The notes below the pieces were generated by a model. The model saw only the letters and a program-made list of their open reading frames with translations. It did no database searches and was not told where the DNA came from. A DNA stretch of 64,000 nt from NCBI GenBank assembly GCA_041741095.1, contig JBGSKQ010000031.1:18697-82696 (forward strand). The letters run 5' to 3'. Origin of the DNA: UBA6168 sp041741095. GTDB taxonomy: Bacteria > Bacteroidota > Bacteroidia > Chitinophagales > Saprospiraceae. The translations under genes were made by a program, and so were the position numbers. This document shows, piece by piece, positions 1-9,900 of this stretch; position 1 is the first letter of the stretch; the number at the start of each line of letters is the position of its first letter.

Positions 1-3000
1 TTTGTGAAACAACGGCCGTTTGCGAAGCGGCACCATTCGACCAAGTGTAAGTCAAGAAGCCTGCCCCAGCGTCGAGGGTCAGTTGCCCGTCGCAGGCGAA
101 GGGTTGTGCGGTGATTTGCGGCGAAAGCGAACTGGCAACTGTCACTTCCACCGAAGCCGTGCCCGAACAGCCATTGGCGTCAGTCACTTGCAGGCCGATG
201 GTGCCTGCTGTTGAAACCGTTATCTGTGGGGTAGCCACTCCGGTTGACCAAAGAATGGTTGAGAAATTGGCGCTGACCGATAGGATGGTAGATGCCCCGT
301 TGCACAAGGTCGTGCTGCCCGAAATCTGTGGTTGCGGCGGGGTGTTTTCCACCACAGTCAGCACGTCCACGGAGGTGCAGCCATTGGCATCGGTGGCTGT
401 GACGGCATAGGTGCCGGGCAGCGTCACCGTTGTTTCGGCGGCAGCCGTACCGTTCGACCAAAGGTAGTTTTGGAAGCCCGCCAAGGCCGTCAGCACACTG
501 GAAGAACCCGTACAGAAAGTCGGGGCGCCCGATATCACAACTTCTGGCTGTGCTGGGATGCTGGCGTTGAAAACGGCAGTGCCCGTGCAGCCGCCCGCAT
601 CGCTCACCGTCACTTCGTAGTTTCCATTTTGTGAAACAACCACCGTTTGCGAAACGCCCCAGTTCGACCAAGCGTAGGTCTGGAAACCCGCCCCGGCGTC
701 GAGGGTCAATTGCCCGTCGCAGGCGTAGGGTTGGGCAGTGATTTGCGGTTGCAAACTTGTGTTCACGGTCAACTGAAAATCATCCGTCCCGGTACATCCA
801 CTGGCATCGGTGACCGTGACCGCGTAAGAGCCTGCTGCCGAGGCGGTAATCTGTGGTGTGTTTTGCCCCCCTGACCACAGCCAATTTTGAAAATTGCCTG
901 CTGCCGAAAGTACGGTTGAGCCGTTCTGGCAAATCATGGAAGCGCCCGTGATGACAGGCTGTGGGCTATCGTTGACGGCAAGGCTGGTACTTGCCGAGGC
1001 TTGGCAGCCATTGACATCAGTGACGGTCACGTCGTAAGTGCCAGCAATGGTGGCAACTATGCCAGGGTTTTGCTGGCCGTTGCTCCAAAGGTAATTGGCA
1101 AAGCCCGCCGAGGCGGTCAGCGCAGCGCTTTCGCCTTCGCAAATCTGAGCAGGCCCACTGATAGTCGCTTGTGGCTGTGCAGGTATGTTCACGAAGGCCG
1201 AGGCAGACCCCGTACATCCGGTTGCATCAGTGACGGTCACGGTGAAATTGCCATTCGATGTGACCGTGACGAGTTGCGTGCTGTTGCCGTTTGACCAAGC
1301 GTAGCTCTGAAATCCCGCACCCGCATCGAGGATGATTTCGCCATTGCACTGGAAGGGCAGTTCGGTCGGGGTGATGTTCAATGAGTTGCCGACCGCCAAA
1401 TCCACGCTGGCCGTGCTCGTGCAGCCATTGCCATCGGTGACGGTGAGGCCGTAGCCGCCGGGAGCCGAAACGGAAATGGCGGATGCCAGACTGCCATTTG
1501 ACCAAAGATAGTTGGCAAACGGCCCGCCCGTGGCAGTGAAAACAGCCGTGCCGCCCGCACAGATTTGGGTCGGGCCAGTGATTTGAGGAACGGGTGCTGG
1601 CTGCTCTGTTACGTTGAAGGAACTGGTGGCTGTACAAGCAAAACTGTTCGTGACGGTGACAAAATAAGTACCCGTCGAATTGACGGAAATGCTGGGGCCG
1701 GTTTGCCCGTTGTTCCAGAGATAATTGGCAAAGCCCGGTGTCGCCGACAGGATGGAACTTGCGCCTTCGCAAATAACAGGGTCGCCCGTGATGCTTGCCT
1801 GCGGTGCGGCGGGGACGGTAGCGTTGACGCTGGCCGTGGTAGTGCATCCACTGGCGCCTGTGACGGTGACGGTGTAGCTGCCGGGTTGGTTGACCGTGAT
1901 GCTGGGCGTGCTCCCGCCGTTCGACCAAACGTAGGTCGGGAAGCCCGGTGTGGCGCTCAGTTCTGCCAGTCCGTTGCATTGATAGGGCAATTGCGAAGCA
2001 GCAACGATGGGGCTTGGATTGACCGTCAGGCTGGCGGCCGCTGTGCCCGTACAGCCTGCAGCATCGGTGACGGTTACGGTGTAAGTGCCTGCCATTGAGA
2101 CGTTTATAGAACTGCCCGAACCGCCGTTCGACCAATTGTAATTTTGAAAAATGGGGTTCGTGACCGAAATGGTGGCCGTCTCCCCGGCGCAGATTGGGGT
2201 AGGCTGGCTCACACCTGGCACGGGTTCGGGAAGAGAAGAGATGGTGGTCGAAGCCGTGGAGGTGCAGCCTGTGCCATCGGTGGCGGTAACGGTGTAAGTG
2301 CCGGGCTGGTTGATAGTATTTGTCTGGGTATTTGCCCCATTTGACCATGAGTAAGCCAAAAAACCTGAAGATGCCGTTAGGGTCGTCGTGCCACTTGTAC
2401 AGATGGACTGCCCCCCGGTGATTTGCACCAGGGATGGCGGAGGAATGACGACTGTCAATGCAAGAGTCCCCGTGCAGCCGCCTGCATCCGTGACCGTGAC
2501 GGCGTAGGGGCCAGTTTGCGTTACGATGATGGACTGGTCCGTGCTGCCTGTTGACCAAAGGTAGCTTGGATACACAGCCCCCACTTCAAGGGTGTACTGC
2601 CCGCAGCCAGAAGGCAAGGCAGAAAAAGGAAAAGAAAGGGGGCTTCCCGCTGTCACCACGACAGAACTGGAGGCTGTGCAACCGCTGGCGTCGGTAATGG
2701 TGACGCTGTAGGTACCAACAGTCGAGACGGTAATATCCTGGGTAGTCTGCCCAGATGACCAAAGTATGCCTGGATAATTTTCACTGAGGGAAAGCAGCGT
2801 GGAGCCACCCGGGCAAATGGTCGTATTACCCGTGATGGTAGGCTGTGAGGGGGTGTTCAGGACGATGACGGCACTTTCGCTGCCTTCGCAGCCCGCCGAA
2901 TTGGTCACGGTGACGGTGTAGGTGCCAGCTTGGTTCACAGTAATGGAACTGGCCGTGCTGCCCGTGCTCCACAGGTAGCTATTGAAGGTTTCATTGACGG

Positions 3001-3193
3001 CGATGGTGGCCGGCTGTCCATTGCAGATGCTTGGTGGGAAATCCAACGTAGGCTCCGGGGCTGCTACTATGTTGAAAGTGATGAAGCCGAGGCCGGGACA
3101 TTGGGCATTGGCAGCGTTGTAGATAGTTGCCAAGGTTAAGGCAGTGGAGATGGAATAAATGGCGAAGCGGCGGGCGGTAAATTTGACGACCAT
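1..3193 (-). CDS. Giant secreted adhesin-like protein of Ig-like/SprB-type repeats (3' end outside window)
   Basis: The frame is open from an ATG at 3193-3191 to the left edge (1064 codons seen, no stop). The first 35 residues look like a signal peptide ending in NAANAQC. The rest is about 15 repeats of roughly 70 residues. Each has a pattern like TGPxQICxG, then an A-x-x-GF-x-x-Y-x-WSNG core, then GxYxVTVTDxxGCT. I checked the frame at TGG codons near 1297 and 43, and both are in phase with the start. Such repeats occur in Bacteroidota surface adhesins exported by the type IX system; the sorting domain would lie outside the window. Function as an adhesin or surface-layer protein is inference. 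Long open frames rich in His and Arg on the same strand (for example 1227-2558) are shadows of this repeat. Confidence 0.85.
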   Translation of the reverse strand, partial: MVVKFTARRFAIYSISTALTLATIYNAANAQCPGLGFITFNIVAAPEPTLDFPPSICNGQPATIAVNETFNSYLWSTGSTASSITVNQAGTYTVTVTNSAGCEGSESAVIVLNTPSQPTITGNTTICPGGSTLLSLSENYPGILWSSGQTTQDITVSTVGTYSVTITDASGCTASSSVVVTAGSPLSFPFSALPSGCGQYTLEVGAVYPSYLWSTGSTDQSIIVTQTGPYAVTVTDAGGCTGTLALTVVIPPPSLVQITGGQSICTSGTTTLTASSGFLAYSWSNGANTQTNTINQPGTYTVTATDGTGCTSTASTTISSLPEPVPGVSQPTPICAGETATISVTNPIFQNYNWSNGGSGSSINVSMAGTYTVTVTDAAGCTGTAAASLTVNPSPIVAASQLPYQCNGLAELSATPGFPTYVWSNGGSTPSITVNQPGSYTVTVTGASGCTTTASVNATVPAAPQASITGDPVICEGASSILSATPGFANYLWNNGQTGPSISVNSTGTYFVTVTNSFACTATSSFNVTEQPAPVPQITGPTQICAGGTAVFTATGGPFANYLWSNGSLASAISVSAPGGYGLTVTDGNGCTSTASVDLAVGNSLNITPTELPFQCNGEIILDAGAGFQSYAWSNGNSTQLVTVTSNGNFTVTVTDATGCTGSASAFVNIPAQPQATISGPAQICEGESAALTASAGFANYLWSNGQQNPGIVATIAGTYDVTVTDVNGCQASASTSLAVNDSPQPVITGASMICQNGSTVLSAAGNFQNWLWSGGQNTPQITASAAGSYAVTVTDASGCTGTDDFQLTVNTSLQPQITAQPYACDGQLTLDAGAGFQTYAWSNWGVSQTVVVSQNGNYEVTVSDAGGCTGTAVFNASIPAQPEVVISGAPTFCTGSSSVLTALAGFQNYLWSNGTAAAETTVTLPGTYAVTATDANGCTSVDVLTVVENTPPQPQISGSTTLCNGASTILSVSANFSTILWSTGVATPQITVSTAGTIGLQVTDANGCSGTASVEVTVASSLSPQITAQPFACDGQLTLDAGAGFLTYTWSNGAASQTAVVSQ
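30..2985 (-). repeat. Tandem coding repeats, about 209 bp per unit, with a three-unit higher-order period
   Basis: The conserved TGG of the WSNG core recurs near 43, 247, 458, 666, 873, 1083, 1295, 1500, 1717, 1923, 2131, 2342, 2555, 2758 and 2969, a step of about 209 bp. The DNA of 17-122 closely resembles 645-748, three units away, and more weakly resembles the unit near 1280-1350. This indicates that blocks of three units were duplicated. Confidence 0.7.
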
Positions 3194-3490
3194 TGGCTTT
3201 AAGTTTTGAGTGAAGATTGGATGCTTGCATACCTACCTTCTTGAGGAGTGAGGAGTTGGGATATGTGGCTTTAATATCAACAAGTGCTTGCTGCCAGGCA
3301 TACGCTAAACAATTCACGGATCTTTGGTATTGGCATCCATGCTTGCGCAATTTCAACCAAAAATTTATGTGCATCAAAGGAAGGAAAAGTTGCCTGAAAG
3401 GCGTGGGTTGTCGAAATAATTGTAAACGGGTGTGCAGGAAGAGTTGTAAACGGGTACTAAACAGTACAGGGAGGGCAGTGGCTTTGTTTC
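3194..3490. other. Intergenic stretch upstream of the adhesin, no gene seen
   Basis: This leader of the minus-strand adhesin gene should hold its promoter. I see no convincing conserved gene, tRNA or palindrome here. Two short copies of TTGTAAACGGGT lie at about 3420 and 3445. Confidence 0.4.
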
Positions 3491-3528
3491 AAAAAATAGG
3501 GACGCCTGTTTTGAGCATCCCTTTTTTT
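3491..3528 (-). terminator. Intrinsic terminator hairpin
   Basis: The stem AGGGAcGC (3498-3505) pairs with GCaTCCCT (3515-3522) with one mismatch, flanked by runs of A and T on both sides. It lies just beyond the stop codon of the PKD fragment on the minus strand, which it would terminate. The T-runs make it usable in both directions. Confidence 0.6.
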
Positions 3529-3543
3529 CCGATTGTGAAAAGA

Positions 3544-3819
3544 TCATTTATCATGATCGCCACCGCCAAAGAGGCAAAGCACCTCAAGGTTGTTTTGGAC
3601 GGTCATCCGGTTGCCAGTGTCGTCGGTAGCCGTCAGCTTGACGGTATTGTGGCCGTGGATTTTGTACTGGTAGCTGGGCGTTGCGCTGGTGGCATTGTCG
3701 CCGTTGCCGAAGTCCCAGGCATACGATACCGCATTGCTGGATTTGTTGGAGATGATCAAATCCTGTTGCTCGAAGATGCTGTCGTCGTCGAGATTGGCGA
3801 CGAGGCGTTGGCGGTTATT
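3544..3819 (-). pseudogene. Truncated C-terminal PKD domain remnant
   Basis: The minus-strand frame from 3819 to the stop at 3544 encodes about 91 residues with a clear PKD core: SNAVSYAWDFGNGDN, then a HNTVKLTATDDTGN strand. The frame is closed upstream by TGA at 3822-3820, and there is no ATG or GTG before the PKD core; the only candidate start is a TTG at 3759, inside the domain. Upstream residues (VANLDDDSIFEQQDLIISNKSS) look like the usual first strands of a PKD domain, so the coding part begins abruptly. I read it as the 3' remnant of a larger secreted protein whose 5' part has been lost. A terminator follows it. A small expressed protein using TTG cannot be excluded. Confidence 0.6.
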
Positions 3820-3929
3820 TCAAGATTTAGAAGGTATGTCAGGGCAATAATTTATTGTTACAATTGGCGCTTTCTACCATTCATTTTCTACTCATTCAAA
3901 TACAATAAGTCTGGTAAATTCATTCACCG

Positions 3930-3938
3930 CCCCCCCCC
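3930..3938 (+). repeat. Homopolymer of nine C directly before a GTG start
   Basis: Nine consecutive C bases lie at 3930-3938, immediately before the GTG at 3939. Such tracts are prone to slippage. The in-frame stop upstream (TAA at 3915) means no longer protein would be gained in the present frame. Confidence 0.6.
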
Positions 3939-4229
3939 GTGAGAAAAGGCTTTGCCATATTCCTCCTTCTCGTTTTGGGCTGCCCTTACTGGGGCACCCG
4001 TGCCTTCTTATTGCACAGAAAGGAGGAAATAAGGGAAATGGTTAAAACCCGCATCCTAGCCGGGGTTGGGAAGAACCAAATGGTGCGGCTGAGCTTTACG
4101 GCACTTGCAACGAAGACCCAATTGCGGTGGGAGCATTCCAAAGAATTTGAGTACAAAGGCGAGATGTACGACATCCAGCAGCCTCCCGGCATACCGAGCG
4201 TGGCGGATGAACTGTTTTTGCAGGTATAA
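3939..4229 (+). CDS. Small membrane-anchored protein of a Bacteroidota-specific family, probably shortened
   Basis: Ninety-six residues: an N-terminal hydrophobic segment (about 5-22), then a charged stretch HRKEEIREMVKTRI and a conserved-looking block ending EFEYKGEMYDI. Proteins with one N-terminal helix and a basic segment before an EFxYxGxMYDI-type motif are common hypothetical proteins in Bacteroidota, often beside outer-membrane transporters. Here the chain changes character after YDI and ends 18 residues later, shorter than I expect for the family. The GTG start directly follows a C9 tract and has no visible ribosome binding site, so the start is uncertain. It lies upstream of the efflux operon on the same strand, with a promoter-like box between them. 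Confidence 0.45.
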   Translation: MRKGFAIFLLLVLGCPYWGTRAFLLHRKEEIREMVKTRILAGVGKNQMVRLSFTALATKTQLRWEHSKEFEYKGEMYDIQQPPGIPSVADELFLQV

Positions 4230-4317
4230 ATTCAATTCTCCTACATCGTAACGGTGGCCGCCATCAATAATATCCCCACATGTGACAAACTATACAGACA
4301 AGGAAAAAAACCGCCCA

Positions 4318-4325
4318 TAATTTTG
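4318..4325 (+). promoter_or_regulatory. Candidate -7 promoter box of the efflux operon (TAATTTTG)
   Basis: TAATTTTG fits the Bacteroidota -7 consensus TAnnTTTG and lies 28 bp before the TolC-family start. The surrounding TAATTTTGCCGCTC and a following TTTTAAAAATAC run recur almost unchanged before the lipoprotein gene at 52552. No clear -33 TTG was found at normal spacing. Confidence 0.45.
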
Positions 4326-4353
4326 CCGCTCATTTTAAAAATACTATATCCTT

Positions 4354-5676
4354 ATGGCGGTAAAATATTGGAGAGGGTTTATTTTATACATGTTGTTTTT
4401 GTTTTTTTCAAAAACGTTGAGCGCCCAAAATATTCCACTTGATTTAAACGAGGCCATTCAACGCACGGAGGCCAATAATTCCCAAATAAAAATTGCAAAC
4501 TTTGAGTTGGCTGCTGCATTGGAAGAGGTGGATAAAATGAAGTCCATATTTCTTCCGCAAATCACGGCATCGGCTACGGGCATGGCGACTAATACGCCGC
4601 TCAACGCCTTCGGGACAAAGCTGCAACAAGGAGCCATCACACAAGCAGATTTCAATCCAGATGATTTGAACGGGCCTTCTTCCATTTCCAATTTTAATAC
4701 GCAAATCATGGTGCAGCAACCTATTATAAATATGGATGCAATGGCCATGAAAAAAGCGGTAACCGCCAAATCGGAAGCTTATAATTATCAGGCCATCCGC
4801 ACGAAAAATGTGCTGAAAAACCATGTGGTAAAAGCCTACCTGCAATTGCAATTGATGTACGAAATGCTGGATGTTTTGCAACAGGCAAAAAATACCGCTG
4901 GAGCAAATTTAAAACTGGCAAACGACAATATGGAGGCCGGATATATCCAAAGTGCCGACGTGCTGTCCGTGGAAGTCCGCATCAATGAAATTGAGACGCA
5001 GCTATTTCAGCTTGAAAACAACATCCAAAATATATCCGATCAATTGTCCTTTTTGATGGGTGCTGAACCCGGCCAAATATACAAGCCCGGCGACGCTTCG
5101 GAATTTTCCGACGAATCCGGTATTTTGAACCATAATATGCCGGACACCCGTTCCGATATTTTGGCCATGCAAAGCCAGGTAGCTGCCTATGAACACAGCC
5201 TCGACGCAGCGGAAAAAGCACGTCTGCCCCGCCTGAATGCTTTTGGTTCTTATGATTTGAACAGCAGTTTCGATTTCGGAGATTCACAGCACGGATATAT
5301 GATCGGCCTGCAGGCAGCCTGGACGATATTTAGCGGAAATAAAAATAAAAGCGACGTGCGGAAAGCTCAAATTGAATTGGACAAATCACGCACACAATTG
5401 GCGCAGATGATAGCGCAAAACAGGATGGAATTTGCGGTCGTTAGACGTAAAATGACCGAAGCCCAACAAAAAGCCAAACTCAACGAATCTGCCATTAAAC
5501 AATCGAAAGAAGTGCTGCGAATAAAAACCGACCGCTTTGCTGAAGGACTCGAAAGAACGACCGATATACTGATGGCGGAGACCACCGTTTCACAAAAAGA
5601 AATGGAACATGCGCAAGCTGTTTTTGAATATAAAATGGCTCATGCGGATTTGCTCCTGATGCTGGAACAAAATTGA
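4354..5676 (+). CDS. TolC-family outer membrane efflux protein
   Basis: A 440-residue protein with an N-terminal signal peptide (hydrophobic 8-22, cleavage after LSAQ). Two related halves of long coiled-coil helices follow, rich in Ala, Gln and Glu (for example residues 45-65, 150-200, 300-345 and 390-430), as in TolC/OEP proteins. It forms the outer-membrane exit duct of a tripartite pump. It is the first gene of a five-gene run on the same strand: adaptor, RND pump, PII-like protein and DUF2892 protein. ATG at 4354 gives a complete signal peptide. Isoleucine ATA codons are frequent here and in the next genes. Confidence 0.9.
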   Translation: MAVKYWRGFILYMLFLFFSKTLSAQNIPLDLNEAIQRTEANNSQIKIANFELAAALEEVDKMKSIFLPQITASATGMATNTPLNAFGTKLQQGAITQADFNPDDLNGPSSISNFNTQIMVQQPIINMDAMAMKKAVTAKSEAYNYQAIRTKNVLKNHVVKAYLQLQLMYEMLDVLQQAKNTAGANLKLANDNMEAGYIQSADVLSVEVRINEIETQLFQLENNIQNISDQLSFLMGAEPGQIYKPGDASEFSDESGILNHNMPDTRSDILAMQSQVAAYEHSLDAAEKARLPRLNAFGSYDLNSSFDFGDSQHGYMIGLQAAWTIFSGNKNKSDVRKAQIELDKSRTQLAQMIAQNRMEFAVVRRKMTEAQQKAKLNESAIKQSKEVLRIKTDRFAEGLERTTDILMAETTVSQKEMEHAQAVFEYKMAHADLLLMLEQN

Positions 5677-5747
5677 TGCTTGAATTGGAGTAGTAGCACG
5701 ACAATTACTTTCATTTTACCCTCCGAATTATTTTAAAAAAATCAAAA

Positions 5748-6857
5748 ATGACAATAAATATGAGATCTATATTCGGTATTTCAGCGGTTTTAATTTTCAT
5801 TACATTACTTGCTGCTTGCGGTGGTGGCCATAAAAACACCAGCACCGCAGCCCCTCGCCCAACGGTAAAAGCTACTTTGGCCAAGGCTGGCGGTGGAACG
5901 GTTAATAACTTTATTTCACTGAGCGGAAAAATTCAGGCTGAAAATTATGCGACCGTTTCCGCCCGCATCATGGGCTACCTCATGGAAGTAAAGGTGGATG
6001 TGGGCGACCAGGTGCAAAAAGGGCAATTGTTGGCCACAATAAAAAGTGATGAAATCCTGGCGAAAATGGCACAGGCAGATGCCGGTATTGCAGAGGCTAA
6101 AGCTGGGCTTGACAATATTGAAAAAGATTTTGCAAGGGTCAAATCATTGTTCGACAAAAAAAGTGCGACACAAAAGGAATTGGACGATATCACGGCAGCC
6201 AAAAATATGATGACGGCTAAATTGAAGCAGGCACAGGAAATGAAAAACGAGGTGAATACCATGCTTTCTTATGCCAGAATCACCTCTCCTTATAATGGCG
6301 TCATTACGGAAAAACATGTAAACAGCGGCGATTTGGCCACACCGGGGCGACCACTTTTCACCGTTGAAGGGGGCGGGGATTTCAAGGCCGAAATATTGGT
6401 GCCGGAAAACCAAATATCTTCCATCAAAAAAGGGGAAAAAGTCAAAGTAATTTTGAAAAATAATGGCACGGAAATAAACGGCTTTATCAACGAATTTAGC
6501 AGTTCATCCGCACAAACGGGCGGGCAATATTTGGCGAAAGTGGATTTGGATAAAAATGACCTGAAAAATACTTCATTATACTCTGGAATGTATGTCAATG
6601 TGCTTTTACCGATAAAAAATACGGCCACACCGGAAGGAGGTAAGATACTGGTGAATAAAAATGCCGTCGTAGAACAGGGCCAATTGACTGGAATATATAC
6701 TGTGAGCGAAAACGGGACAGCCATTTTGCGCTGGGTGCGCCTCGGCAAATCTTATGGCGACAAAGTGGAAATATTGTCGGGCTTGTCTTCAGATGAAAGC
6801 TATATTGCTGAATATGAGGGCAGGTTGTTGAATGGCGTAAAAGTGCAATTGAATTAA
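5748..6857 (+). CDS. RND efflux periplasmic adaptor (membrane fusion) lipoprotein
   Basis: A 369-residue protein. The N-terminus has a lipobox (LLAAC, Cys 24), so the mature protein is probably lipid-anchored and periplasmic. A lipoyl/barrel-sandwich half lies near residues 60-100 (GYLMEVKVDVGDQVQKGQ), followed by an alpha-helical hairpin (about 105-170), the second sandwich half (SPYNGVITEKHVNSGD) and a beta-barrel region. The adaptor joins the inner-membrane pump to the TolC duct. It begins 71 bp after the TolC gene. An internal ATG at 5760 is an alternative start that keeps the lipobox. Confidence 0.9.
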   Translation: MTINMRSIFGISAVLIFITLLAACGGGHKNTSTAAPRPTVKATLAKAGGGTVNNFISLSGKIQAENYATVSARIMGYLMEVKVDVGDQVQKGQLLATIKSDEILAKMAQADAGIAEAKAGLDNIEKDFARVKSLFDKKSATQKELDDITAAKNMMTAKLKQAQEMKNEVNTMLSYARITSPYNGVITEKHVNSGDLATPGRPLFTVEGGGDFKAEILVPENQISSIKKGEKVKVILKNNGTEINGFINEFSSSSAQTGGQYLAKVDLDKNDLKNTSLYSGMYVNVLLPIKNTATPEGGKILVNKNAVVEQGQLTGIYTVSENGTAILRWVRLGKSYGDKVEILSGLSSDESYIAEYEGRLLNGVKVQLN

Positions 6858-6997
6858 TCAAATCCGGGTTTTGAACCAATAAAATGTTGAGACATGAATT
6901 GCTGGGAGAAAAACAGTGAATCCTAAATGCTTGATTTTCAATGTTGTGTCGCCCCCTCCCACACCTCATTTTTCTAAAAAATAAAGAATAAATTATA

Positions 6998-9900
6998 ATG
7001 CAACAAGGATTAGCAGGAAATATAGCCAAGATGTTCCTTGACAGCAAGTTGACCGTCTTGCTGATGGTGGCTTTTCTAATCATCGGAATATACAGTTCAA
7101 CGCTCATCCCCAGGGAGGAAGAGCCGCAGATTGACGTGCCGATTGCCGATATTTTTGTCGGATATCCTGGTGCCAGCCCCGAAGAAGTGGAATCACGTAT
7201 ATCCGAACCATTGGAAAAATTGATTTCCAATATAAAGGGCATCGAATATGTGTATTCGACTTCCATGAACGAGCAGGCAATGATTGTGGTGCAATTTTAT
7301 GTGGGCGAAGACATTGAGCGCTCTTTGGTAAAATTGTACAATGAAATCATGAAGCACATGGACAAAATGCCGAGCGGAGTAACCATGCCCCTCGTGAAAT
7401 CCCGTGCAATTGACGACGTGCCCATGCTGGGCCTGACACTTTGGAGCGAAAAATATGACGATTATCAATTAAAAAGAATCGGCCAGGAATTAGCTACCGA
7501 AATAAAGAAAATTAACGACGTTTCCATCACCAAAATAATCGGCGGGCGCTCACGGGAAATGCGGGTAATTGTTGACAAAGACAAGCTCGCCGAAAGTGGC
7601 CTCGATTTGCTGGGAGTTGCCAACTATATATCCGCCAACAATCAGGAATATAGCTCAGGAAAATTCAATTTAAACGATGAGGAATTTTTTGTAAAAACCG
7701 GGACTTTCCTCGAAACGGTGGAAGATCTGGAAAACCTCATCGTCGGCGTCCACCAAAACCGTCCTGTATATATGAGGCAAGTGGCCGAAGTGGTGGATGG
7801 ACCCGAATTGCCGAAATCGTATGTATCTTTTGGCTACGCCAAATCATCAGGTGAAAAATGGGCAAAAAACTTCTCCGAATATCCTGCTGTCACACTTTCC
7901 ATCGCCAAAAGAAAGGGGGCAGACGCCATGAAATTGTCAGATTTAATCATGGAAAAAGTGGACATATTGAAGGAGAATTTAATCCCCGAAGATGTCCATG
8001 TGGAGATTACCCGAAATTATGGGGAAACTGCCTCGCACAAAGTATCCGAACTGTTGATGCACCTTGTATTGGCCATAGTTGCGGTGACGGTGTTGGTTAT
8101 GTTGTCAATGGGTTGGAGGGGTGGATTGGTGGTGTTTTTATCCGTGCCGGTGACATTTGCACTCACATTATTCGGATATTATTTCCTCGATTATACATTG
8201 AACCGTATTACATTATTTGCATTGGTATTCGTGACTGGGATTGTGGTGGATGATTCTATTATTATCGCAGAAAATATGCACCGGCATTTTAAGATGAAAA
8301 AATTGCCGTTCAAACAAGCGGCCATATATGCGATAAACGAGGTGGGCAATCCGACCATATTGGCCACTTTTACTGTGGTGGCAGCCGTATTGCCGATGGC
8401 ATTTGTATCCGGCCTGATGGGGCCATATATGAGCCCTATGCCGATTGGAGCGGCTATTGCCATGCTTTTGTCGTTGTTTGTGGCGCTGACCATCACACCT
8501 TATTTGGGCTATAAATTTTTGATTGAAAAGGACAAACCCGAGAAGAAGAAACACAACTTCGTCCTGGAGGAATCTGGTATTTATAAGGTGTATTTTCGTC
8601 TGGTTAACCCCTTGTTGAATTCTTGGTGGAAGCGCTGGTTGTTTTTAGGTTTGAATATCATTGTATTATTTGGTGTGATGCTCATGTTCCTCAACAAATC
8701 GGTAACTGTGAAAATGTTGCCGTTTGACGACAAAAATGAATTTCAGATAGTCATAGATATGCCGGAAGGAACGCCACTCGAACGCACCGCCAACGTGGCG
8801 AAAGAAATCGCTCTATATATTTCCGAGCAAGATGAAGTGGTGAATTATCAAACTCATGTCGGCACGTCCGCCCCCATTACTTTTAATGGCCTTGTGCGGC
8901 ATTATGATTTGCGAGGCGGCTCAAACGTGGCTGATATTCAGGTAAATTTGACTGACAAAACGCAACGGAGCCTGCAAAGCCACGATATTGTCAAATTGCA
9001 CCGGGAGCCTATTCAAAAAATTGCAGCGAAATACAATGCGAATATAAAATTAGTGGAATTACCACCAGGCCCTCCCGTGTTATCCACCCTGGTGGCGGAA
9101 GTATATGGGCCGGATTATAAAAAACAGATAGAAATTGCAGACAGTGTGCGTCATATTTTAAATACAACTGAAGATGTTGTGGACGTGGACTGGATGGTGG
9201 AAGACGACCAAACGGAATATCATTTCGTTATAGATAAGGAAAAGGCGATGCTGAACGGCATCCCACCTCAAAAAATCGTGGCGACACTGAATATGGCCAT
9301 GTCCGAACGACCAGTATCAAACATCAATGCGGAGAATGATCAGGATCAAGTTGGGATCAATATTCAATTGGATGAAAAAGAACGTTCGGATATCAACAGC
9401 ATAAAAGCGCTGAAATTGATTGGTCAGGCAGGATTTCCCATTCCCATCGGCGATTTGGTGCAGATAGTGGAAAAAACGAAAGACAAGAGTATTTACCGCA
9501 AAAACCAGCGCCGGGTAGTATTTGTGCTGGCTGATATGGCGGGACAATTAGAAAGCCCCGTATATGCTATCTTGAAAATGGGTGAACGCTTGAAAAACAT
9601 GGTTTTGCCCGCCGGATATAAACTGGAAGAGGCGTATGCTGCGCAGCCATTTTCTGAAAATGATTTCACCATAAAATGGGATGGCGAATGGCAAATCACA
9701 CTGGAGGTATTCCGTGATCTTGGTGCAGCATTTGCGGTAGTTTTGGTCATTATTTATATTTTGATTGTGGGTTGGTTTCAAAACTTCAAAGCACCGATTG
9801 TAATGATGATACCCATTCCACTTTCTATGATTGGGATTATTTTAGGGCATTATATGATGGGGGCATTTTTTACGGCCACTTCTATGATAGGCATGATTGC

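Noticed and set aside
1227..2558. A 443-codon minus-strand frame rich in His, Arg and Trp
   Set aside because: It is an out-of-frame shadow of the Ig-like repeats. The frame with WSNG and VTVTD motifs is continuous from the ATG at 3193 to the window edge.
3217..3942. A 241-codon plus-strand frame over the PKD remnant
   Set aside because: It is antisense to the recognisable PKD domain and has no family features of its own.
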